Assembly: GCA_002309275.1 (NCBI GenBank)
Contig: DBXL01000066.1
Span: 1-6,184, forward strand
Reading direction: 5' to 3'
From: Ruminococcaceae bacterium UBA1213
GTDB taxonomy: Bacteria > Bacillota > Clostridia > Oscillospirales > Acutalibacteraceae
DNA: 6,184 bases
Shown: in pieces, positions 1 through 5,749 of the stretch
How the letters are laid out: every line of letters begins with the position of its first letter
How positions within the stretch are numbered: the stretch's first letter is position 1
Position numbers and translations under genes: made by a program
Notes under the pieces: generated by a model
Told to the model about the DNA's origin: nothing
The model's database searches: none
The model's input: only the letters and a program-made list of their open reading frames with translations

Positions 1-1
1 A

Positions 2-145
2 ATTCTTGTTGAGGCAAGTCCTTATGACAGGATATGGGGAATCGGTCTTGCAAAGGATACCCCCGAAATTGAAAACCCGTTTAAATGGAAAGGTGAAAAT
101 TTACTGGGATTTGCCTTAATGGAAGTCAGAGAGGAATTGAAATAA
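2..145 (+). CDS. NADAR (YbiA/DUF1768) family protein, C-terminal fragment
   Basis: The reading frame is open from the left edge and ends at TAA 143-145, giving the last 47 residues. Visible motifs are VEASPYDRIWGIGL at the start, then a Trp-Lys-Gly-Glu-Asn-Leu-Leu-Gly stretch and ALMEVREEL at the end. This is the characteristic C-terminal block of the NADAR family, which includes E. coli YbiA. From knowledge of the family, NADAR proteins are small cytosolic enzymes acting on N-glycosidic bonds. They have been linked to breakdown of early riboflavin-pathway intermediates and to handling of ADP-ribose-type adducts. Which substrate applies here cannot be read from the fragment. The stop codon abuts the ATG of the next gene, so the two are surely co-transcribed and probably translationally coupled. 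The N-terminal part lies outside the window. The family call is confident, the exact role is not. Confidence 0.85.
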   Translation: MLVEASPYDRIWGIGLAKDTPEIENPFKWKGENLLGFALMEVREELK

Positions 146-616
146 ATGGATATATATACTACACTCACCGAAATCAAGGCACATGAACTGAAATACGGTG
201 AATATCCCGAAACCGATAAGAATATTATTCTTGAAAAAATTAATACATTTTGCAGTGAGTTTTTCGGTGCAGTACCGCAGGAGTTCTTTCAGCATGGAAG
301 TTATTTCTTTATAGACGTACTCCCTACCAACAGTGAAAATCTGTCTGACATGATGAAAGACTATATCGGTTATGACTTCGCCGAAAACGATTTTCATACA
401 CTTGATAAAACCGAGTTTTATGAAAAAATATCCGATAACGACACTATCAAAAACAGCTTTGAAAATCTCTTTGAAAACGATTATATTGAAAGCTGTTATA
501 TCGGCAATAAATTTTACTGTATGCCGAACACGAATATATTTTATAATCTTTTAGACGTGTACTGTATCAGATATAAAAATTACACTTTAGTGATTTCCTA
601 TGGAAATGATGAGTAA
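146..616 (+). CDS. Hypothetical protein, 156 aa, coupled to the NADAR gene
   Basis: I do not recognise this protein. The ATG follows the TAA of the NADAR gene with no base between them. A purine-rich AGAGAGGAA at 128-136, inside the end of the NADAR gene, is the likely ribosome binding site. The product is acidic and rich in Phe, Tyr, Asn, Asp and Glu, with four cysteines (residues 36, 117, 125, 140). It has no signal peptide or membrane segment, so it is probably cytosolic. Residues about 102-112 carry a short internal echo (SFENLFEND). The C-terminal part looks like alternating beta strands (around 113-152) ending in YTLVISYGNDE. That strand-rich end is loosely reminiscent of SMI1/KNR4-type or other small immunity-like folds, but I see no diagnostic motif and do not assign one. 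The glnS gene follows after a few bases, so it sits in the same operon. Tight packing and conserved codon phase support a real gene. Confidence 0.8.
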   Translation: MDIYTTLTEIKAHELKYGEYPETDKNIILEKINTFCSEFFGAVPQEFFQHGSYFFIDVLPTNSENLSDMMKDYIGYDFAENDFHTLDKTEFYEKISDNDTIKNSFENLFENDYIESCYIGNKFYCMPNTNIFYNLLDVYCIRYKNYTLVISYGNDE

Positions 617-622
617 AAGGAG
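617..622 (+). promoter_or_regulatory. Ribosome binding site deciding the glnS start
   Basis: AAGGAG lies immediately after the stop codon of the preceding gene. It is followed by two in-frame ATGs, at 626 (3 bases after the motif) and at 632 (9 bases after it). The 9-base spacing is normal and the 3-base spacing is too short, so the ATG at 632 is preferred. Confidence 0.75.
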
Positions 623-631
623 AGAATGAAA

Positions 632-2305
632 ATGGCAGAAGAATTGGAACTTTCCGCAGGCAATTTCATCTATGATTTCATCACGGAAGATATTGCACAG
701 GGCGGTAAATATGAGGGCAGAAAGGTGCATACACGTTTTCCGCCCGAGCCGAACGGCTATATGCATATCGGTCACGCAAAGGCGATATGCGTTGACTTCG
801 GTATGGCAGAGCGTTTCAACGGTATATGCAATCTTCGTATGGACGATACCAACCCCACTAAAGAAGATGTTGAGTATGTTGACGCTATCAAAGAAGATAT
901 TGCATGGCTGGGCTTTCACTGGGACGACAGATTTTATTTTGCATCTGACTATTTCGAGCAGATGTATGAATATGCCGTTGAGCTTATTAAAAAAGGCTTA
1001 GCTTATGTATGTGAACTGACTCCCGAAGAGATGAAAGCGAATCGTGGAGATTTGACACACCCTGCTGTCAGTCCGTACCGTGACAGACCGATTGAAGAAA
1101 GCCTTGATTTATTCGAGAGAATGAAAAACGGTGAATTTGAGGACGGCAAAATGACTCTTCGTGCAAAAATCGACCTCAACAGCGGTAATTTCAATATGCG
1201 AGATCCTGTTATTTACAGAATCAACCGCATTAAACATCACCGCACAGGCGATACATGGTGCATTTATCCCATGTATGACTTTGCACACCCCCTGGAAGAC
1301 GCTCTCGAGGGAATTACACATTCATTGTGTACGCTGGAATTTGAGGACCACAGACCTCTTTATGACTGGGTTATCAATAATACATCCGTGCCTGCCGTTC
1401 CAAGACAGATAGAATTTGCCCGTCTGGGAATCAATAACACAGTGATGAGTAAAAGAAAACTCCGCAAGCTTGTGGAAGATAACTATGTCAACGGCTGGGA
1501 CGACCCGAGAATGCCGACACTCTGCGGATTGAGAAGACGTGGCTATACACCCGAATCCATACGCAATTTCTGCGACAGAATCGGCGTTTCCAAAGTCAAC
1601 AGCGTGGTTGAATATTCATTCCTGGAACACTGTTTAAGAGAGGATTTGAATGAAAAAGCACAGCGTGTCATGGTAGTTTTAAATCCTGTCAAATTGATTA
1701 TCACCAACTATCCCGAAGGCAAAACCGAAACTTTTGAAGTTGAGAATAATCCCAACCGTGAAGAAGACGGTCACAGGACCATCACATTCAGCCGTGAATG
1801 TTATATAGAAGCCGATGACTTCATTGAAGAGAAAATCAAAGGCTATAACAGACTTTATCCCGGAAATGAAGTCAGACTGAAATCTGCCTATATTGTAAAA
1901 TGCACAGGCTGTAAAAAAGATGAAAACGGCAGAGTGATTGAAGTTTATGCAGAATATGATCCTGAAACCCGTGGCGGAAACACTCCTGACGGCAGAAAAG
2001 TCAGAGGTACAATTCACTGGGTAGATGCTGAAAACTATGTCAATGCGGAAGTAAGACTGTATGACAATCTTTTCACCGATCCCGAACCCGATACAGGCGA
2101 TAAGAATTTCCTTGATTACATCAACCCGACAAGCCTCGTTATACTGAAAGACTGCAAAGCTGAAAAATTTGTAGAGGGTGCAAAAGTACCGTCAAGCTAT
2201 CAGTTCATGCGACTGGGCTATTTCTGTCTTGACAAGGACAGTACCCCTGAAAATCTGATTTTCAACAGAAGTGTATCTCTCAAAGACGGCTTTAAGAAAA
2301 AATGA
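632..2305 (+). CDS. glnS: Glutaminyl-tRNA synthetase (GlnRS)
   Basis: The enzyme charges tRNA-Gln with glutamine using ATP in the cytosol (class Ic aminoacyl-tRNA synthetase). The product is 557 residues from the ATG at 632, or 559 from the ATG at 626, close to the roughly 554 of the E. coli enzyme. Positions below count from 632. The Rossmann catalytic domain opens with TRFPPEPNGYMHIGHAK, with the HIGH signature at 45-48. DDTNP follows at 71-75, and the GlnRS-type blocks YPMYDF and EGITHSLCTLEF come later. The KMSKS loop appears in its GlnRS form VMSKR at 271-275, then WDDPRMPT from 289 and RRRGYT. The remaining part, from about 335, matches the two beta-barrel anticodon-binding domains, with DGRKVRGTIHWV and the final GYFCLD and FNRSV blocks. 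These features favour GlnRS over GluRS. No frameshift or missing catalytic motif is seen. It is the last gene of the left operon and is followed by a terminator. GlnRS is patchy in Firmicutes, many of which use GatCAB instead. Confidence 0.98.
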   Translation: MAEELELSAGNFIYDFITEDIAQGGKYEGRKVHTRFPPEPNGYMHIGHAKAICVDFGMAERFNGICNLRMDDTNPTKEDVEYVDAIKEDIAWLGFHWDDRFYFASDYFEQMYEYAVELIKKGLAYVCELTPEEMKANRGDLTHPAVSPYRDRPIEESLDLFERMKNGEFEDGKMTLRAKIDLNSGNFNMRDPVIYRINRIKHHRTGDTWCIYPMYDFAHPLEDALEGITHSLCTLEFEDHRPLYDWVINNTSVPAVPRQIEFARLGINNTVMSKRKLRKLVEDNYVNGWDDPRMPTLCGLRRRGYTPESIRNFCDRIGVSKVNSVVEYSFLEHCLREDLNEKAQRVMVVLNPVKLIITNYPEGKTETFEVENNPNREEDGHRTITFSRECYIEADDFIEEKIKGYNRLYPGNEVRLKSAYIVKCTGCKKDENGRVIEVYAEYDPETRGGNTPDGRKVRGTIHWVDAENYVNAEVRLYDNLFTDPEPDTGDKNFLDYINPTSLVILKDCKAEKFVEGAKVPSSYQFMRLGYFCLDKDSTPENLIFNRSVSLKDGFKKK

Positions 2306-2311
2306 TAAAAC

Positions 2312-2353
2312 AAAAAAACGGAAGTCCGAAAAAATCGGATTTCCGTTTTTTTT
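2312..2353. terminator. Bidirectional intrinsic terminator between convergent genes
   Basis: An 11-bp stem pairs 2319-2329 with 2335-2345 around a 5-base A loop (2330-2334). It is flanked by seven A (2312-2318) and eight T (2346-2353), which extend the pairing. On the + strand the only non-Watson-Crick pair is G2324-U2340, so it ends glnS transcripts with a good U-tract. Read from the - strand the same hairpin has one A-C mismatch and a U-tract of seven. It should therefore also stop the converging surface-protein gene, whose TGA codon (2355-2353) touches the edge of the hairpin. Confidence 0.93.
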
Positions 2354-5300
2354 CATCTTCTCAGCCTGCGTACAATGGCGGTGGCTGTTCCTGCAAAGCC
2401 TGCCAAAAACAGTATCCAGCCTGCTATATTGAACCATAACAGCGCTCCGCCTGCACGGGGTAAAAGAGTAGCTTTATTATCCGTCACTCTTAAGTAAAGA
2501 CAACTGTTTTCTGCAAAACCATTTTCATCAAAATCAGTGTTCAGTACAAAATAGGGATTTGAGAAATTATCATCTTCTTCCGTTTTCTGCTCCACGCTCA
2601 ATTCACTTTCTGATGTCGGTGATGAAATCATTACATTCAGTCTGCCTTCCCTTTCGGAATCGCTGAATACTCTGACTTTCACGGCACTTTGATTCAAGTC
2701 ATAATACGGCGGAGCTTTGGTTTCTTTTATATAATAGATGCCTGCTTTCAGATTGTGAAAAGTTACTTTTCCATTCTCTACGCTTGCTGTACTTTCTTCA
2801 AGTATTTTTGTCATAGCCTCATCTGTGTATATAGTAAATTTTGCTCCTGCAAGACGTTTGCTTGTATCACCGCTGTCAATCTTTGTAATCACTATATCCG
2901 TCATTTCAGGTTTATAAAGATTGTTATATATGAAATTCAGGTAGTCATTATAGGTAAGCTCCCCTTCTATTCCCTCTCCGCCTGTGCCGTCTTTATACTC
3001 CGAGTCCTCAAGCGATTCTTCTATGACTTTATAGCGGTTAGGCTTCAGAAGATGCTTGAAAACCGCTGTTTCATTCTTGACAAGCACAAATCTTCCTTCA
3101 TCATCTGTTGTATAGGTTATCTGGCTTGTGCCTTCATTGATGGTATAACTCTCACCTGATACAGCTTCCCATTCATTTGTACTGTCATTGAACTTCAGCA
3201 GGCGGAATGTGAATTCTTTGTCAGGCGGTGCTGTTTCAGACGGCACTATATCAGTGACACGTTTGTTTACTTTCAGGACACCTTTTAAAGTTTGTCTGTC
3301 ATTCTTGAAAGTCAGCACTTCCGCACGATTCTTTATTTCAACACTATAGCCTGTGCTTGTTGTTGGAACTCTCTGCACATAGCCGTCTGTGAATTCTTCA
3401 TATATATTATAAGTTCTGCCCTGTGTCAGACCGATAAAATATGCTGCCTGATTTGCTTTGAGTGTAAACTCGCCGTCTTCCGAAACATCTTCCTCACTTG
3501 AAGAAGTTGTATGTATCTGTCCGTTGTCAAGTATATTTCCGCTGGTGTCATAAAGATAATATTTTGCACGCAAGCCTCTTTCATATATATCCGTTATATG
3601 AAACACAAAGCTGTCTTCTGTATCGGAACCGTCTATCATTACTTTCTGCACTACAAGAGAGGCATTTGTATTGACAAAAATCACATCATTATTTTCACTT
3701 GTCGTATTATATACGAAAGAATCGCTCACCGTTCGCCAGCCAAGCTCCCTCTGTGAATCTGATATGATTTCTTCAATATAATACTCAAACGGTGCATTTC
3801 TCTGAAAAAGTGCCTCTTCGTCTGCTTTCAGGTAAAATATGCCGTTTTCATCAGTCCGTTCCTCACGGGAAACATTATCTTTATTAATGACAACAAAATT
3901 CTGATTGGCATACAGCTCGTCATTCACCTTTATTTGAAAGCAGAATTCCATATCACTGTCATAGGCATAGCCTATCGGGGCAGATATACGTTTTTTCACT
4001 GTGAGATAGTTCGGATCGGAACGAGGCGTGTATTCATTGATGAATTCAAGCCTTTTTCCCTCTCCTTCATATTTGCCCGTATAATTGGTGCCGACTGACG
4101 GCTGTATCTGCACAAATCTGTCTTCTTCGCCTTCACCTATCTCATAAGTACGTTCCGGTTTTATAAACGGAAATCTTGCTATCTGACCGTCTTTCAGATA
4201 AAATGTTCCTCCGTTTTCCATCGTTCTGTACAGATGATACTCAATGTCAATCGTTTCTCCGTCTTCAAGGTATTGCCCATGAAGTCCGCCTTCAGAATCA
4301 TACACTTTTCCCTCAATATTGATTATCTGATAGTTCAGCTCATCATTTGATACTTCCCCACTGCCTGCTGAAAGCGTTATTGTAAATTTGAATGCAACAT
4401 CAGGTGTAAATTCATCTTTATTGGTAACGGTCTTCATTACTTCAAGACCTTCATTTTTTCGGGTATTCTCAAACACCGCTTTTGTAATCTCCGAATCGGA
4501 AATATATTTATTGACAAATTCAAGTCTTTTCTTAGTGCCGTCATACTCTCCGTGATAGTCGCTCTGAACAGGCTTTATCTGGTGAAAATGGGGCATCGGC
4601 ACTTCATATATCTGATAGGTATGACCGCTCTCAATAAAAGGAAATCTTGCTGTCTGACCGTCTTTAACAGTAAATATGCCTTCACTGTCTGGCGAAAAAT
4701 ACCTCTCGCCGTTTCTTTCACAAATATTTCCCTCTCTGTCGGCAACTTCATATTTCAATTCATTTTCAGATATATTTTCACCGCTCAGATTTATCACAAA
4801 GCGAAATTCATCATTCGGGCTTTCACTGACATTGGAAACACTCTTGGAAATTTCAAGGGCATTATCACTTCTATATTTGTTGTTAAATGGAAGCGGTGTT
4901 TCCGTACCGCTGAAAGTTCCGCTGTAATCGTTTTCGGGCTGTACCTGTACAAAATTCACTGACGGTATTTCATGTATTACATAGGAATGCCCGCTCTGAA
5001 TAAACGGAAATCTTGCTGTCTGACCGTCTGCAAGTGAAAATATTCCGCCGTTTTCAACTCTGCGGTAATCCTCATAGCTCCCTCCGTCATAGATAAAGTC
5101 TGCGTCGTGATATACATTCCCCTGACTGTCCGTTATCTGATAAAGCAGTTCATCCTCTGACACGCCGTCGCCTGAAAGAGTGATTCTGAACTGAAACAGC
5201 TTTTCGGGAGTAGTTTCCTCTTTATCCGAAACACTCTTGACAACTTTTATACTGTTGTCATCAGGGGTATATAAATCAACAAATTCAAGCTGTGTTTCTG

Positions 5301-5730
5301 TGCCGTCATGCTGTCCCGTGTATTCATTCGTCATTGTCTGGATAAAATTGGCACTCGGTATTTCATGTATCTGATAGGGGCGACCATTTAAAATAGAGGA
5401 AAATCTCGCTCTCTGACCGCTTTTCAGGTAAAATATACCCCCGTTTTCAACATGGCGGTATTCATTTACACCGTCTATGCCGACTATCTGATAGTTCAGT
5501 TCCTCATACGGTATGTAGTCATCCGGATCGGAAAGTCTTATGATAAATCCAAAATCCCTGTCGGGCATACCTTCAAATGCATTGGAAACGGTTTTTATTA
5601 CTTCAATATATCCTGTTATCTCAGGTTCATCGGGAATTTCTCCGCCTTCTTCCCCCTCTGCATATCCCAAAGGGGCAAGCAGGAAAAGCACCAGCCCCCA
5701 TACAAGTGCAAGTGAAATAATTTTTTTCAT
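2353..5730 (-). CDS. Large sortase-type surface protein with eight Cna-B/SpaA-like domains
   Basis: This is a secreted, probably wall-anchored stalk or adhesin of 1125 residues. Residues 1-24 form a signal peptide: Lys-Lys, a hydrophobic core, and likely cleavage after Gly-Tyr-Ala. Seven tandem domains follow at about 42-160, 161-290, 291-428, 429-575, 576-691, 692-818 and 819-943. Each opens with a hydrophobic-x-Val-x-Lys strand. Each also has an ENGGIFYLKDGQ-like turn followed by ARFPFI or an equivalent, a YxIxE strand, and usually a closing FxNxY-like strand. This pattern fits DUF7601/Cna-B-type domains. Domain eight (about 946-1089) is SpaA-like, with LAGAKFTIY and YYIKETKAP. The end is LPRAG (1090-1094), a hydrophobic span and RRLRR. 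The product is strongly acidic with only three cysteines. The start is supported by AAAGGAGG nine bases upstream. It follows the LRR gene by 19 bases in one operon. No VYPK-type pilin motif or sortase gene is visible, so a pilus backbone role is not supported. Ligand unknown. Confidence 0.93.
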   Translation of the reverse strand: MKKIISLALVWGLVLFLLAPLGYAEGEEGGEIPDEPEITGYIEVIKTVSNAFEGMPDRDFGFIIRLSDPDDYIPYEELNYQIVGIDGVNEYRHVENGGIFYLKSGQRARFSSILNGRPYQIHEIPSANFIQTMTNEYTGQHDGTETQLEFVDLYTPDDNSIKVVKSVSDKEETTPEKLFQFRITLSGDGVSEDELLYQITDSQGNVYHDADFIYDGGSYEDYRRVENGGIFSLADGQTARFPFIQSGHSYVIHEIPSVNFVQVQPENDYSGTFSGTETPLPFNNKYRSDNALEISKSVSNVSESPNDEFRFVINLSGENISENELKYEVADREGNICERNGERYFSPDSEGIFTVKDGQTARFPFIESGHTYQIYEVPMPHFHQIKPVQSDYHGEYDGTKKRLEFVNKYISDSEITKAVFENTRKNEGLEVMKTVTNKDEFTPDVAFKFTITLSAGSGEVSNDELNYQIINIEGKVYDSEGGLHGQYLEDGETIDIEYHLYRTMENGGTFYLKDGQIARFPFIKPERTYEIGEGEEDRFVQIQPSVGTNYTGKYEGEGKRLEFINEYTPRSDPNYLTVKKRISAPIGYAYDSDMEFCFQIKVNDELYANQNFVVINKDNVSREERTDENGIFYLKADEEALFQRNAPFEYYIEEIISDSQRELGWRTVSDSFVYNTTSENNDVIFVNTNASLVVQKVMIDGSDTEDSFVFHITDIYERGLRAKYYLYDTSGNILDNGQIHTTSSSEEDVSEDGEFTLKANQAAYFIGLTQGRTYNIYEEFTDGYVQRVPTTSTGYSVEIKNRAEVLTFKNDRQTLKGVLKVNKRVTDIVPSETAPPDKEFTFRLLKFNDSTNEWEAVSGESYTINEGTSQITYTTDDEGRFVLVKNETAVFKHLLKPNRYKVIEESLEDSEYKDGTGGEGIEGELTYNDYLNFIYNNLYKPEMTDIVITKIDSGDTSKRLAGAKFTIYTDEAMTKILEESTASVENGKVTFHNLKAGIYYIKETKAPPYYDLNQSAVKVRVFSDSEREGRLNVMISSPTSESELSVEQKTEEDDNFSNPYFVLNTDFDENGFAENSCLYLRVTDNKATLLPRAGGALLWFNIAGWILFLAGFAGTATAIVRRLRR
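2356..2463 (-). other. Atypical cell-wall sorting signal (LPRAG, membrane span, basic tail)
   Basis: It codes for residues 1090-1125. LPRAGG is followed by about 25 hydrophobic residues and the terminal RRLRR. The layout is that of a sortase substrate, but Ala replaces the Thr of LPxTG. The processing enzyme is not in the window. Confidence 0.85.
2464..2901 (-). other. SpaA-like membrane-proximal domain (residues 944-1089)
   Basis: Residues 946-1023 match the prealbumin-like SpaA pattern: IVITKIDS, LAGAKFTIY, a GKVTFHNLKAGIYYIKE block, and TKAPPYYDL. About 50 further residues (roughly 1024-1075), rich in Ser, Glu and Asp, come before a last strand YLRVTDNKA directly ahead of LPRAG. In SpaA domains of pilins the closing strand with its Asn also stands just before the sorting motif. 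I therefore read the acidic segment as an insertion within the domain. Candidate bond residues are K950, E1003 and N1085 (or D1084). Confidence 0.75.
2902..5607 (-). repeat. Seven tandem isopeptide-type beta-domains (protein repeats, residues 42-943)
   Basis: By eye the units run about 115 to 147 residues each. Candidate Lys/Glu/Asn(Asp) sets are: K46, E123, D152; K165, E254, N284; K296, E376, N407; K433, E533, N565; K580, E654, N687; K696, E778, N810; and K823, E904, N937. In Cna-B and SpaA-like folds such residues form a Lys-Asn or Lys-Asp isopeptide bond helped by the Glu. Domains 1-4 are the most alike, sharing ENGG, the DGQTARFPFI-like stretch, and a Gln/Tyr-Thr/Ser-Gly segment before the last strand. 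Domains 5-7 are more diverged. An 18-residue linker (about 411-428) separates domains 3 and 4. Domain boundaries are approximate. Confidence 0.8.
4169..5029 (-). repeat. Near-identical 24-bp DNA segments inside domains 2, 3 and 4
   Basis: Copies lie at 4169-4192, 4640-4663 and 5006-5029 (core on the + strand CTTGCTGTCTGACCGTCT). The last two are identical over 24 bases and the first differs by one base. A more diverged copy lies near 5401-5419 in domain 1. They encode the DGQTARFPF-type stretch of each domain. Spacings of 471 and 366 bases are multiples of three, as expected for in-frame domain duplication. Confidence 0.85.
5659..5730 (-). other. Signal peptide coding segment of the surface protein
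   Basis: It codes for residues 1-24: MKK, a Leu/Val/Ile/Trp/Phe-rich core (4-18), then Ala-Pro-Leu-Gly-Tyr-Ala as the cleavage region. The mature protein would begin with a very acidic Glu/Gly stretch. This fits a Sec/SPase I signal. There is no lipobox cysteine. Confidence 0.9.
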
Positions 5731-5739
5731 AGTGCTTTT

Positions 5740-5747
5740 CCTCCTTT
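5740..5747 (-). promoter_or_regulatory. Ribosome binding site of the surface-protein gene
   Basis: On the - strand AAAGGAGG stands nine bases before the ATG at 5730, a near-perfect site. It begins two bases after the TAA of the upstream LRR gene (5752-5750). There is no room for a separate promoter, so translation probably reinitiates on a shared transcript. Confidence 0.88.
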
Positions 5748-5749
5748 TG

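Noticed and set aside
116..397. 93-codon - strand open frame over the NADAR end and the unknown gene
   Set aside because: It overlaps two co-directional, tightly packed + strand genes and has no binding site or family pattern.
458..482. Short TTTGAAAA direct repeat in the unknown gene
   Set aside because: It is a two-copy, A/T-rich coding echo (FENLFEN), too short to count as a functional repeat.
587..2017. - strand and alternative-frame open frames inside glnS
   Set aside because: GlnRS motifs are continuous across the whole region in one frame; the others have no recognisable protein pattern or start signals.
2689..3756. Several + strand open frames opposite the surface-protein gene (also 4552-4962, 5452-5971)
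   Set aside because: They lie antisense to a well-supported repeat-domain gene, lack ribosome binding sites, and show Cys/Phe/Ile-rich compositions typical of antisense shadows.
2353..5730. Surface protein as a class C sortase-polymerised pilus backbone
   Set aside because: No VYPK/YPKN-type pilin motif was found in the protein and no sortase gene lies in the window.
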